Source of the DNA: Anaeramoeba flamelloides
Lineage: Eukaryota; Metamonada; Anaeramoebidae
Assembly: GCA_027625915.1 (NCBI GenBank)
Contig: JANTQA010000012.1
Span: 6,656,501-6,720,500, forward strand
Length of the DNA stretch: 64,000 nt
Reading direction: 5' to 3'
The notes under the pieces were generated by a model. It saw nothing but the letters and a program-made list of their open reading frames with translations, ran no database searches and was not told the origin of the DNA. How positions within the stretch are numbered: position 1 is the first letter of the stretch; each line of letters starts with the position of its first letter. The translations under genes were made by a program, and so were the position numbers. Shown here piece after piece: positions 36,453 through 49,400 of this stretch.

Positions 36453-39400
36453 TTAGTTTTTTTTTTTTTTTCTTTTCTTTAAATCTTTTGACATTTCAAA
36501 TTGAATCAATGGTGGCAGTTCATATTCACTATCCGACTCGGATTCGGATTCAGATGTATCTGATAAATCAGGAATTGTTTTATTTTTTTGATTTTTGGAA
36601 TGTAATTGTTTTTTTGATTTTTCCTTTTCATCTTTTTTAGAACTGAATAATGAACTAAACCATCCTTTCTTTTTCTTTTCCTCTTCTTGTTCTGGTTCCT
36701 CCTCCTCTTCTTTTCTCTCTTCATCTACGTCTTCTTCTTCATCATCATCTTCCTCTTCCCTTTCATTTAAGATTTCTTCCTTTTTTGATTTTAATTTTTT
36801 GCTATTTTCATTTACTTCATCTTTAATTTTTTCAATTTTATTTTTACGTACTGTATTTGCTCCATATCCAAGAAATCCTCCAATTACACCACCTGCAATC
36901 CCACCAAATTGAAAACTTGAAATTAAAGTACCAACTTTTAATCCAGTTAATCCGCCCCCTATACCACCAACTAGTCCCCCAACTAAAACACCTGAGAGTG
37001 GAAGAAGTATTTTCCATGCGGATAATCCTGCCTATTTTTTGTTTTGGTAAATTTGGATAATGATTTGAATATTTGTAGGTTATAAAAAAAAATACAGAAA
37101 AATTAAATAATTCAATAAAATAAAATAAATGAATATAATATTAAAAAGATTGGGGTTAATCGGAACAATTAATGTGCTTATTTTTTTTTACAAATATTTT
37201 TTTTTGTATGCAATAAAGTGGAATAAAAAAAAAATTTGTTTAATGTGGCTAAAAATTTCAACCATTTCAGTTTCATAAAAATAATCAAATATTACGATTT
37301 CATTTGATAAATTGGTAACAAAATTGAATTAATATATGGTATTTCTTATTTTACTTTTGAAAATTGATTATCTTATTTTTCAAAGATTAGTAATCAGATT
37401 TGGTTTTAAAAGTTTATTAGCATTCAAATCATAGTTTATTTAAATGTAAAGTGTTTCAGTAAAAATTTAATTTTCTAAAATCAGCTCAATCTACTACCTA
37501 TTTTTTTTTTATTATTATTCAAGATAACTGCTTTAAAATGGTTTTCTTTGGATTTTTTGTTTTTACCAACTTCGGTATGAAAAAATAATGATTTGTTGAA
37601 GTAAAGTAGTGAAAAAAATACACGACATGAAAATAATAACGGACAAGATTTTTAATTGTGAATATGAGTAAAATTTTTATTGTGTAATTTCATTTATTTA
37701 CAATCAAATCCTTTTTTTAAGAATCAAACTTTTAAAATTATAACTCACCCACTTATTAGAATGATGATTAATGAAATCACACTTGTTCAAAACACCATTC
37801 AATCAATCAAAAAACAAGAAGAAAAATTATCATTTTCCAAACTCTAGTAAACCTCTATAAAACTGGATTGTTTTTCAAAAAAAGTTGATCTACATAGGAC
37901 TATCGAACAATTACTAGAGTATTCTAGAGACACCTTACTTTGATGAACTTTAGGTAGGTTTATTACTAATCTCATAAAAAAATTGGTTATTTATAATAAG
38001 GATTTGATTTGTAAATAAAGGAAATTACACAAAAATTTTACTAATATTCACTATTAAAAATCTTGTAAGGGATTTTTTTCATGTACGGTATTTTTTTCCC
38101 TACTATAATTTAAAAAATTGATCAAAATTATTTTTCAAAAATGCAGAATCACTTTTCGAATGTTATTGGAAGTTTTTTTTTTTTGGGTTTATTCAATATT
38201 CTTAACAAAAATTTTTTCTATTTTTTGGATCGAGAATCATTTTTTCTAATTTTTCAAATTTTAATTTTTTCTAATTTTGAAAATTTTTTTATTTTGTCAG
38301 AATCAGTTTTTTTTTTTTTAAAAGATCATGTGGAAAAAAAAAAAAGTCTTCGAAAAAACAAATAATCAACATGAAAATTGAGACTATGTAATGCCTTATA
38401 AAAATATTTATTAGAAAAAAATCTTCTTGTTAAACCTTTTTCAGTGAAAGTTCAGTAATAAAAAATCTGTAATGCTTATTTAAAAAATTCTGGCTCACTT
38501 TTTTTTAGTTTTTGGTTTTAATTTTTTTTAATTATGAAAATATTAGGTTTTTAAATATTTAGAATGATTTAAAAGTTAATTACACATCACATTTTAATTA
38601 TTAGTTGATATCGAATACCCAAATATATATAAACTCAATTCCAAAAATTGGGGCACACCTTCAAAATCAATTTAATTCCAAGAAAAGTGATATTTGACTC
38701 TTAAATAGAAACATTAGATATTAACAATCAATGTAAATAATTTTAAAGTTAATTATTTTTCATTTTTTTCATTATTTTTTGATTTTTGATTTTCAATAAT
38801 TTTTTTGATTTTTTTTGTATTCTTTTTTTTCAAATAAAAAAAAAATTTTCTTTTTTTGTCAAAACTTTTTGAAAATCTCAAAATCACTTTAAAATGAAAT
38901 TTAAAAGTTTTCATTCTGATCACAAAAAAAAATTTTTTTTTCTCTCAAAAAAGAAAAAAAGATTTTTTTTTTATCGAGAAAAAAATTTTTTTGAAAAAAA
39001 TCATGATATGGTGTACTAGGACACATGGCCTACAAACAGACCTTATTATTATTAATGGAAGTGTGAATACTGAATGTATTATTAATGATATTATCAAAAA
39101 AATCAAAGGAAATTCAACTCACTAATTCAGAATATAGTGAGTTGAAATGGATTTTCCAAAAGGATGGAGCTTGTCCACATACTTCAAAAAAAAAAACTCA
39201 AACTTACTTAAATCGGGGATGTAATGTTCTGGACCCTTGACCCCCAATTCCACAAATTTAAATCCAATTGTGAATTTATGGATACTAAACTGAAAAATTG
39301 TAACCAAAAAACGAAGAAGAATTTTTAAAATTTTCACTAATGTATGGAATACTTTGAGTTGGGAAACCTAAGATAATTAGTAAACTCTATATTTAAAAGG

Positions 39401-42062
39401 ATAGATTTAGTTATCAAAAGACAAGTTGAATCTATTAATAGTTTTTATTAATTTTTCTTTCAATAAAAATGGATTTTTTGGTAACCGTGTTCCAAAAATA
39501 GGATAACACTTTTTTTTATTTTTTCTTTTTTATTTTTCGAATTGAATTTTAAATTTACTATAAAATATATAAATAGTATTAATTAAATATTTTCGGGTCT
39601 TTTATTATTTTAATGTTTAAGTATTATGTATTTTAGAGTATATTTTTATTAATGTAATTTTTTTTTATGTACCATTTTTTGGAATTGAGTTTATATTTAA
39701 ATTTATTATTTTAGATGAGTCACAATTTTTGAAATCTAGTTTTGTTTTTTTCTTCAAAATATTTTTGTTTAGCAATAACGTGTCGAAAAGAATCTCTTCG
39801 TTAATTATTGAATATTTTAAAGAAATTAATTTTTTTTTTAGTAACTAATCGATATTTAGCGACAAATTTCAAAAAGATATTTTTCAAATTTGGAGTCTGA
39901 AAATTGATAATTCAGACTTTAAATTTGTAGCGAAAAGTAAGATTTTTTTTCTGAAATTCTTTGTTTTTTTTACTAATATATAGATTATTTTTAATTGTGG
40001 GAGACCAAACTTATTACTACTTGTACTAATCGATTTTTTAGAGACATTCGAATCATGAAGCACTAATGGCTTACACCCAATAACAACATACTTTAATCTT
40101 AGACTTCTTCTTGGTAGATGCTAACCCCTTAAGACTTTTATTCCATTGTATTCATTTCCATGCGAACTAGAAGTTGTGTCTGTAGATTTTATTTCGATTT
40201 TATTAATAAACGATGTTTGTTGAAATTAATATTCATAATTTTGCTTTTTAATTTTATGTTTTACTCTATCAAAAATAACAAAATCTTTTGAAGTTTATTG
40301 AGAAAAATTAACTATTTTGATCAAAATCTTTACCTAGGAAAATCTTTATTTTCTCAAAAAGTAATTATTATTCCCATAATTTTCTTTTTGTTTTGCAATT
40401 CACATTCATATCTAATAAAGTTGTAAACCTTTTTCAAAATTGTTATGTATAATAATGTTTATTATGTGTCAAGTGTATTTCAAAAATACAAAATTTAGAG
40501 ATTTTATTTTGAAAAAATTTTCCGAGTTATGTTATGAGTTCCAGAGAAATTTTGTTCACAGAAATTTCATAAAGTTAATTATTTTTTGAATTCTTTGTGG
40601 TTATATTCTCTTTTTTTGTGAACAATTTTACCAGATAATTTTTCAAAAATTATTGTATTAGTGCTTCAAAAAAAAAAAAATATTTATTTTCAATGTATTG
40701 TATTGAGTAGGTGACAAAAAATTGTTTTTTCTTATCATGTTGTAAAATTTTTTATGAATGTTTTTTTATAAAGTATTCACAGAAAATTGAATATGATGTG
40801 ATTTTGAATTTAAAAAAAAAATCCAAATTTTATTTCATATATAATACCTAGGATTTTAAGCAGTCTTATTGAGAATAGATAATTTAATTACTAATTTAGT
40901 AAATTTTCCTAATTAGAGATCGAAAAAAACCAAGATCTTCACGATCCAATTAAAAATGAAATTACTCAAATTTAATTCCCCTCTTTCTTCCTTCTGAGAT
41001 AAAATTAAATTTTTTTCATTTGAAAATAAACGTGGTTAGAAATAGATAACAAAATACTTTAGTGTTTTAAACTGGTGAATTTAATTTGTACATTTTGTAA
41101 CTGAAAAAATCCAACCTTTTATTATCTTTGATTTCTGGTTGCGCTCTTAAAAAAACTTATTTTGTTAAAATATAAATATTTACCTCAACGATATCTTGAG
41201 TGCCTTCTTCAATATTAACTTGAGCTTGGTTAATGTAGTCTTGTATTGTTTCAATTTGTTGGTTTTGGACACTTACTTCTTGAGCAAAAACAAACATCAT
41301 TTGAGAAAGATCAGCAATATCGTTCTGTAATTCTTTTACTCGTTTATTTTTTTCTTCGATAACGATTTTTTGCTCTTCTAATCTTTTTTTTCTTTCAAGT
41401 TTCAGTTGTTGTTCATTAATTTCCTTTTCTTCTTCGTCTTCTTCTAAAAGAATTTTTGGATAATTTTTATTTATATTGTTATTTGGGATGAAAAACTTTG
41501 TCACTTTGTTTTTTTCTTTTTCTTTTTCTTTTTCGTTTTCTTTTTCTTTTTTGTTTTCTTTTTCTTTTTTGTTTTCTTTTTCTTTTTCGTTTTTTTTTTT
41601 GTTTTGATTTTTTTGATGGTTTGTGATCTTTTGATTGTTTTTGGTGTTTGAATTAAATTTCAATTTTCTTTGGTGCACGTGCTCTTTTAGAGCTTCAACT
41701 AAATACGAGAATCTTTCTTGTGTTAAGAAAAACTCTGTTTTTAATTCGTGGATTTTTTTTTTGTGAAAATCTTCGCTTTCTAGCTCCTCAAATAATCTTT
41801 TAATTTCATTCATTCTTCCAAGAGACTTTTGGACAAATTTAAAAACTGGTTTTGGATCTTCAACTTTGATCATTAACTGTTCACGATCAAACTGTAAAAA
41901 ATAAAGAAAAAGAGTAAAAAGAAATAATCATGATCATATTTTGGAAATGAAAACCATTAAAATTTTAATACTTACTATGGCATCTAATTTGGAAGTAAAT
42001 TTATAAACAAGCAACTCAAGTTCAATTAAATTGGATTGTTCATATACTTTTATGAAACTCAT
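36453..42062 (-). CDS. STX17: Syntaxin 17-like Qa-SNARE with double transmembrane hairpin
   Basis: STX17 is the autophagosome SNARE that pairs with SNAP29 and VAMP8 for lysosome fusion. Minus-strand exons are 41976-42062 (29 aa, ATG at 42062), 41184-41891 and 36453-37031, all phase 0, with donors GTAAGT and GTAAAT and acceptors ACAG and ATAG. The predicted product is 457 aa. Exon 2 has an N-terminal helical part, a KEK low-complexity linker, and the SNARE motif ending in QNQQIETIQDYINQAQVN and IEEGTQDIVE. This matches the STX17 zero-layer Gln and its conserved VEEGT block. Exon 3 starts AGLSAWKILLPLSGVLVGG and carries two Gly-rich membrane segments (LVGGIGGGLTG, FGGIAGGVIGGFLGYGA), the glycine-zipper hairpin that defines STX17. 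An acidic/Lys tail of about 130 aa follows, longer than in animals. Intron 1 is 84 bp and intron 2 is 4,152 bp with two transposon insertions. Exon 3 contains no usable ATG, so it is easily missed by ORF scanning. Confidence 0.9.
37606..38103. mobile_element. MITE family B, copy 2 (in STX17 intron)
   Basis: 498 bp, aligned end to end with 27460-27958. Arms begin GTAGTGAAAAAAATAC on the left and, reverse-complemented, GTAGGGAAAAAAATACC on the right. Each arm contains ACAAGATTTTTAAT and continues to AGTAAAATTTTT, about 80 bp in all. The right side is followed by TA and the left by AA, so the target duplication has decayed or was never exact. Confidence 0.85.
38630..39693 (+). mobile_element. 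Tc1/mariner-like DNA transposon, decayed
   Basis: About 1,064 bp. The termini are TAAACTCAATTCCAAAAATTG on the left (38630) and, reverse-complemented, TAAACTCAATTCCAAAAAATG on the right (to 39693), flanked by TA. It contains a decayed transposase with recognisable DDE-family motifs. Its insertion point in repeat D is confirmed by two uninterrupted copies of D in this window. The terminal repeat resembles that of MITE family C. Confidence 0.82.
39003..39330 (+). pseudogene. Transposase remnant (Tc1/mariner DDE type)
   Basis: Conceptual translation gives MIWCTRTHG and INGSVNTECIINDII, then KWIFQKDGACPHTS (the second catalytic Asp block, usually FQQDNAPxH). NLNPIVNLW follows (the third block, usually SPDLNPIENLW). 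The frame is broken by stop codons and small shifts, for example TAA at about 39122 and TGA at about 39239. The region upstream to 38760 is A/T-degenerate. The order and spacing of motifs are typical, so the family assignment is firm although the gene is dead. Confidence 0.8.
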
Positions 42063-45000
42063 TTGTGTTTTGGAGATTGGGTTGTGGTTGAAATAAAAAA
42101 GTTTTGTGGTTTCAAATATTTGATAAAGTTAAAAAAATGAAATTACAAACAAACAACTTGTGGTTTCAGACTATCGACAGGTTGTTGTTTATTTGAGTTT
42201 ACAAAATTGTGTTTGTGGTTGTCCTTTAAAAAATATTCATTGTGTAAAACAACTCATTTTTTAAAAAATATTTGTTTTTTTTAGAAGCCAAGCCTCTTTT
42301 AAATTTGGATCTTTCAAACAAACGGTTTTGTGTCCAGGTTGTACAAAAGATGATTGTTGATCAATTTTTTATCAAAAGATTGTGGAATTCGAAATCTATT
42401 TTGAGTGAGTAATTGTGATCAAGGTTTGTTATGTATTGAGTTGCTTAAGAGATTTATTAAAGGTAAAGTATATTGGAATTGATTGAAAGTCATATTAGTG
42501 ATCAGTGGTTCCAATGGAGCTCAATAATCGAGAATCAATATTATTAAACATTATATTATCTGTTTTTTTGGTAATGATCACAATTAAAAATTATTATTTT
42601 GGGGATTTACTTTAATTCATTGTTAAAACCCAAAATTGAAACATCAAAATAATAAAATTTGGTTTTTAAGAACTAGTGCTGAAATTCCTCAAAAGTAACT
42701 ATTTTTTTAATTTTTTAATTTCAAGTTTAATTCAATAATTGTTAGTCTAAAAACAGGATTTGTGATTATTTTACTTTGTTTTGTTTTTTTCATTTATTCC
42801 CTTACTGAATTTTCTTTATATTTTGAAGAAGAGTTACAAAGGAGAAAGTTCCTATTAATTACTTGCTAACACTGAAATATAGTGATAATAACTACAGTAT
42901 GGGTAACTTGAAAATTAAAACACTATTATGCAAGATCAAAAAAACAAAAGTTTAAAGCAAATCATATCAAAAAGAAAAAAAAAAATTGCAACAATGAAAC
43001 AAGAATGACTCCAAATGAACTTTCATAATCAATTATCAAAGGAAATTAAATTACCAGGTGGTGTTGGAACTGTGATTTAAGCATTCTTAATTACACCAAA
43101 GTATATATTTTTTGATTTTTACGAATTAATTAAAGTAAACGGCTTCAAAAAATTATTTTTTTTTTCTTTTTGTTTCATTTTTCCTTTTCAATTTTTTGCT
43201 GTCTATTTTTTATACATAAAAAAATTTGGGAATATATTTCCCTTAAATAATTGTGAAATCTATGTTTTTACGCTTAAAATGCCTTTGAGGAAATTTAATT
43301 AAAAGAGTGTTTAGAGTGTAATTTACACTCCTTTAATAATGAAAAAAAATAATTTGAATTTTCGTTTGAGAAATTTTATTTTATTAGATTGGAAATTGTA
43401 TTTTTTTGTATTTTTTACAAATTTAATTTGTGAAAGAGTCCAAATAAACGAAAAATTTATTGAATTATTAGGTTAACCTTTAATATCTTTCGTTTTATTC
43501 TCAAAAATATTAGACAAAAAACTGTACAAAAAAGTTATTCTTAGAAAAAATACACAGAAACTTTTTAATATAATTAATCAAATTTATGAAATTTATTGTT
43601 TTTATAGAGAATTTTTTATCAAAGCTCTTATAGTTAGAAAATTTAAGGTAATAAGTAAAAAATAATAATAAAAAATTGAAAATAAAAAATTCCTAAAATA
43701 GTTAAAAAATATACAAATTCGGGCACCCAGTTCCCCACTCTGAGAGTTAGTATCTAATTTTTATTTTTTTATATATATATATAACAAAATTGGGACAAAT
43801 AATATGATTTTAAACAATCCTTTTAAATAAAATAAAAAACCTATCATAATGGAATACCAATTCCTACTCGCACATTATGCCATTTTAATTTAGAATTGGT
43901 CTTCTTTCTATCGGATTATTTCCCATCTATGTATTATGAGGATGAATTATCAAGTACTTTAGGATACAATAGAGTACATTAGAGTGTTGTAGAGTGATTA
44001 TATTTTTTTTAATTTGGAAGAATAGAAAAAAAATATAGATTTAAATCAATTCTTTAATATTTTGGAAAAGACAACGAGAGTGCTGGCCAAGTGACTAGCT
44101 TTTCCGGAATTCAATGGAATTGTCCTAAAATCTTTGATTTAACTATATTCTTTTGAATTCTGGAAAAGTTGAGAAGGTTTTCTTGAGATTTTCTTTTTTA
44201 ATCCCGAAATTTATCTATATTTGAAATAAACAGAAAACTCAAGAAAACTTAACAAGGGTAAATATATTATCAACTTAGCAAGGCAAATGTTATTCTTATT
44301 TTTTTTCATATCAATATTTCAATAATTTTTCTTCTTCTCTTTTTTTTTTGATTTGATAAAATTTTCTTTAATTACTCCTTTCTCTCAATAAATAAATAAA
44401 GATTTGGATTATTTTTCAAATATTTCACTTTTGAACAATATTTCAAGAATCTGAAAAAATCAAAAATTTCCTCTAATATTTTCTCAAATAAAATCAAAAA
44501 ATAAAGTTTTATACTAAATGGATTTATTATTAATGAATTTTCAAAAAAAAATAAATAAATCGAGGTTACCACATTAATTTATCAAATTTTTGAGTATAAT
44601 ATTTCTGGAACACAGTACTGATCTAAAGCAATATAAATTTTGATTTTTTAACTTTCGTTATCATCAAGATTATCATAAATAATTAGTGAACGGATAACAA
44701 AGGTTCATAAAGTAACAATAGTTGAAAATGGGTAAAATTTATTGTAGTATCAATTGTTATAAAATCAATTTTACTTTTTTTATTTTTTTTTTATTTTTGT
44801 GATTTTTATGAAAATATTATTTTTTTTTGTAAACAATCAAAATGAAAATGCTGTGGAAATTTAATGGGAATGACTATTCTTTAATTATGGTTAGGTTGCT
44901 AGGTTAGATCAATACTGACCACCTAACCTACAAAGCAAAGAGAAATCGTGTTTTCGAAGATATCGATTCAATGATCAAATAAAAATAAATAAATTCAACA

Positions 45001-45339
45001 ATAACAAAAGCATTCATGATGTTAATCATTTAATTAATTAAATATTGTTATTATATTAATCAAGATTATAAAAAAAAAGTAAAAGTAATTTTAATTTTAA
45101 AGAGTCACAATTCTTGAATTATTACAAGAGAAAATAAATTAAAAAAAAAAAACAATTGTTTTTCTAATTAAGATTTTGTCAAAAATTTTGAGATTACATA
45201 GCTTCTCCAATTCTGCAAGAGTTGTTTCTTTCTTTTTTGATAATAAAGGAAAATAACATATAAGAGGTTTTGTCGTCACAAAATTTTTGTAAATAAGTTA
45301 AGTTTTGAAAATGTGCGAAAAAGAAGAGATACAAAGAAT
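42063..45339. other. Intergenic region between STX17 and the Rab gene
   Basis: Apart from palindrome cluster IV (43953-44256) I see only A/T-rich sequence. Immediately upstream of the STX17 ATG (minus strand) is an A/C-rich leader. No additional exon was found on either strand. Confidence 0.5.
43953..44256 (+). repeat. Palindrome cluster IV
   Basis: Begins with four degenerate decamers (AGTACTTTAG, AGTACATTAG, AGTGTTGTAG, AGTGATTATA) before a weak palindrome. AGTGCTGGCC and AGTGACTAGC then open a stem A (TTCCGGAATTCAATGGAA... to TTTTGAATTCTGGAAAAG). A stem C follows (GGTTTTCTTGAGATTTTCT... to AGAAAACTCAAGAAAAC) and ends CTTAACAAGG. This is the most diverged cluster. Confidence 0.68.
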
Positions 45340-46447
45340 TTAACAGCATTTTTTTCCACTATTCCCAGACACTTCGCCAGAGTTGTTGTCTAAGTCTATA
45401 ACCTTTTCTTCATTTTCTTTTGACTGTGATGTGTATTCAAACTGTTTTGCCATTTCTTCAAAAACTGGTACCACATTGTTGCCCGTTTTGGCGCTTGTTT
45501 CGATGTAAAAAAGCCCATTTTCTTCGCAAAACTTGGAGGCCATCACAGAATCCACTTTGTGTTCAAGATCAGACTTGTTTGCAACGAGGAAAATGATTAC
45601 ACCACTTTCGCCATTTGCCAGAAGTTCTTTAATCCAAAATTTTGCTTTTTGGAATGTAGGCTATGGTGATTTTTTTTGGTTAACCAAGCAATTGAATTTG
45701 ACATTTGATTTGAAAGAGAAGAGAAATAAAAAAAAAAAATTATAAAAGAACAAAAATAACAAATATTGGGGTCGAACATAAGAAGGAGAGTATATTTAAA
45801 GAATCAAAATTTTGGAATATTTTTTACAGGACTACTTATATCGTAGACAATAAATGCTCCTGAAGCGCCTCTATAATACCTATTATAATTTAATATCATT
45901 TTTTTGGAAAAACCCAAACAAAAAATGACAAAATTTAATCATAAAAAAAAAAAAAAAAAGAAAAGACAACAAAGAGATCTTAAAATAAATTTCCTTACAT
46001 TGGCGCAAGGCTTTCGTATCTTTCTTGGCCAGCTGTGTCCTATCAATGGGTTGGTTTTCGAAATAATTTGGTTTTTAATAATTAAGAGGTAGATCAATAA
46101 TGATCCATAAAAAGAAAGACAAAAAAATGTTTATTAAATTTTGCGAATAATGCCATCAAAATTGGCAAAGAAACTGTGGTTAAAGAATTTGGATTCAACT
46201 TGTCAAACAAATCTTTAAAAAAAAGAAAGAAAGAGAGAGGAAAGGAGAAAGGTTAATGGTTTACCCATATTTGGAGTTTCACTTCATGAGTAGAGAAACG
46301 GATTGTTTTTGTGAGAAAGCTTGCACCGATGGTGGGCTCTTGATTTTCAAAGAATTGATCCTTAACGAATTTGAAAACTAAAGACGATTTTCCAACGCTT
46401 GAGTCCCCTAATAGGACCATTTTTTTTTGAATGAATGGTAATTCCAT
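45340..46447 (-). CDS. Rab5-like small GTPase
   Basis: Early-endosome-type Rab GTPase of 198 aa. Minus-strand exons are 46265-46447, 45999-46039, 45828-45879 and 45340-45660, with introns of 225, 119 and 167 bp, donors GTAAAC, GTAAGG and GTAAAA, and all acceptors TAG. P-loop GDSSVGKSS covers residues 14-22. Switch [14 protein letters not shown] closely matches the Rab5/21/22 group. [19 protein letters not shown] crosses exons 2-3, NKSDL is the G4 motif and ETSAKT the G5 motif. The C-terminus KKCC is a double-geranylgeranylation signal. The second exon is only 41 bp. The subfamily call rests on switch I and the SLAPMYYRGA block; Rab5 versus Rab21/22 cannot be decided by eye. It is transcribed away from the SUCLG1 gene, which starts 3.6 kb to the right. 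Confidence 0.93.
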
Positions 46448-49400
46448 TTTATTTTTAGAAGGAAAAAAAAGTTTTTTATAAAAAATGAGTTGTTTTTTTC
46501 AATTATTTTAAAATCCAAATAAGTTTCATCCAAAACCATCGACCTCGAAATAAAAATGTGTTGAGTTCTTAGAGTTTGTCATTGTCTGTGGAATTATTTG
46601 AAAAAAAAATCGTTCAAGATCTTTTTAGAATAAAATCTATTATTTTTAGTTTTATAATTATTTAAGGAACAAGGAAGAATAATTATAAGTGTAGAACTGT
46701 TGTTATGAATTAAGTTTTTAAAACCCCACTCTAGATCTCGGAAAAATTTGTTCATTTCCATTCAAATCTGAAAAATGGATTATTCTGAGTAAAAACTAAT
46801 AGATGATAATAAAAACAACTAAAAGTTAATTAGAATTGAAAATAAAAAGAAATAAATTGTTTAAGTTTGGTTAATATTAATTTAAAGATCAAGAGTGAAA
46901 ATATATTTAGTAGAATCTCAATTTTAATTTTTCGTTTTATCAAGGTTATGTGGGTGTCAAAAAAAATCAAATTAGTAAAAAAAGAGAAAGACAATTATTA
47001 TTTGGTAACATTAATAGAACATGAAAATTCAAACAAAGATCACTTATACAAAGAAAAATTAATTTATTAAAGTCAAGGGGGGGGGTTAAACAATAGAATA
47101 TTATTTATAATGCCAACAAAGATTATCATTTTGGATAAAAAAGTTAAAAACGATTATCAATTGTTATGAAAGTGGAAAATCAAATGAACTATAAGAAGAA
47201 ATAAATTAACTCCAAAAAATAATCCAAAATCTTATTTTCAACCAAACCAACAATTGAAATTTAAATCACCTTGATTAAGGTCAATATTATAGTAGTTTTG
47301 GAAGATCTCTAAAATAATCAAATTTTCAAAAAATTATTAATAATATATTTAAAAAATATCATTTCCCAAAATTTATTATGATAAAAACTGGTATTGTGTT
47401 GATTCCTTATTTCAACATTATTTGGTGATTTTTTCTTTTGTTAATTGATATGAGTTTTAATTTTCATAATAATGATAAATTCAAATAGTTTGATTAATTT
47501 TGTTTTCTGGTGAGTTATAAAAATAATTAATTTTACAAACTATTTTTAATTTATTTAATAAAATGCTAACTATATAAAAACATATTAAATGTATTCTAAA
47601 TTTATATGTTAAGTTTAATTAACCTTCAAATGATACTTTAATTATGGAAAAAAAGATAAAAATATAGACAAACTAAGGTTTTTGTTTCTTGATAAAAACT
47701 CCAAAAAAAAAAAAACTCTGATCAAAATAAAATCTGTAATTTTTTTCCCTTCTTATTTGAATAGTAGATATTATATACTACTCAATATTATATTTAAGTT
47801 CAAATCATTTTTAGAAGTAAACTCCTTGATATTTTAAATAAAATTTAAATTCTGAATGAAATTTGTCAAAAATTTTTAATTATATTCACTTTTTTTTGAA
47901 ATTTTTGATTTTTTTGTTATTTTTTGTTTTCTTGATGATAAAAATTTTCTTAAAAATTAACTCTATTTTTTTAGAAAAAACTTCAAATTGAATCCTCCAT
48001 TTTGAGAATTTATTTTTTTAATAATAGAACTTTATGAAATCTGAAACGTATTTAATTATAGGTTATAGTCAATTTCTATTGTCAAGTTAATGTTTAGGTT
48101 TTATTTAATAGAAATACTGTTTTTATATTTAAACCAGAATAAAATTTTCTGTGCATATTATTCAAATAACAGTTTAAAAAAAAATTAATTAATTTTAATT
48201 CCTTTTTTAATAAAAAATCCAACTTTCTTTTTCTGAACAGATCAAAACATATCGAATTTTTGTAAAGTAGCAGTAAATCCTGAAAGTAAACAAAAATCTA
48301 TCAAAATTCAATTTTTTAAATTTGTTTTTATATGGTAAATATGAGTAAAAGTCGATTTTTTGGGTTTTTTCTCGATATGTTTTTTCTAATCTTGTGAAAA
48401 TTGATTAATGAGTTTATTAATTGGTATTAATTGGGTTTGGATTATTTCACTTAAAAGCGCCTTTATTAATTATTGAAAAATATTTTGAGTCTATTTTTAA
48501 AATTTTTACCTTATCACAAACTGTTTGATAATTATAATCAATTTATCAATTTTTTCAATTAGTAAAGTCTTTTTTTGTATTTTTACTTCGAATTCTTAAG
48601 GAGTGTGTCTATTATTTATTAAATAGTCATAAAATCTTTTAGTAAAATATCATTTAAAATGTGAAATAATGAAATACAAAATATTCTCCAATTAGGATAA
48701 AAAAAACCATTTTTTGTATTTTTTTAATGGTAAATAAATAAGAAATTTTGAGATGATAAAACACCAAAAAAACTAATTAAGAAATGTAAAAAGGAAAAAT
48801 AAAATAACTGGGATTTTCAAATCTGGAAAAATCACGATCCTTTTCAAACATTTTCAGTAAACAACTCTAACTTTACAAGATCAATTGTCTATGATTTTTA
48901 ATTATTTGTGTTACTTGAATTATTTTGTGTCTCCATAAATCAGATTAATTCCTACAAAAGAGTTGTGATTATCTCTGAATTTTTTTGGTTTTGTGTTGAT
49001 TTTTTTTTGTTTTTAATTAAATTGAAGTTCTCAACAATACTTTTATGAGATAATATTTACATGATTTGATTTTTGAAAAGAAAAGATCCGTTCAAATATA
49101 CAAAATATCTTTTTTATCTCCATATAATATTTTTTTTTTTGCCTTGTATCTCTCAATTAACTTTTGTTAGTATCAAGATAAAGTGTGTCTAAGGTTGTTG
49201 TGGGGAAGGTTTTGGGGAATTTTAAATCCAACGATCTAATGGGAATTATATTAGTGAAAATTCATCTGTTTTTGTAAATTGAAAAAAAAAAACTATTGTT
49301 GGTTTTTAGAAAAAAAATGATCTTTTTTTTTGGGAAATGGGAATTTTGATGAATCAGGTACAATACCAAACTCATCCTTATGTCTTATAATCAGAATATA

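Larger units (their letters stand above)
38205..39745 (+). repeat. Dispersed repeat family D, copy 1, split by a mariner-like element
   Basis: 38205-38629 and 39694-39745 together match 55915-56405 and 61870-62335. Landmarks are GATCATGTGGAAAA, CCTTTTTCAGTGAAAGTTCAG, TTTAGAATGATTTAAA and GTCACAATTTTTGAAAT. The other two copies are continuous where this one is interrupted. No ORF and no terminal repeats recognised. Confidence 0.75.

Noticed and set aside
36595-37060. Ser-rich and Pro/His-rich open frames on the plus strand
   Set aside because: They are antisense to the STX17 third exon, whose glycine-zipper membrane hairpin gives the real coding strand.
45904-46092. Plus-strand frame across the Rab introns
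   Set aside because: It is antisense to the second Rab exon and runs through an A-rich intron.
46867-47070. 67-codon open frame upstream of the Rab gene
   Set aside because: It starts at TTG, has A/T-driven composition and no homology.
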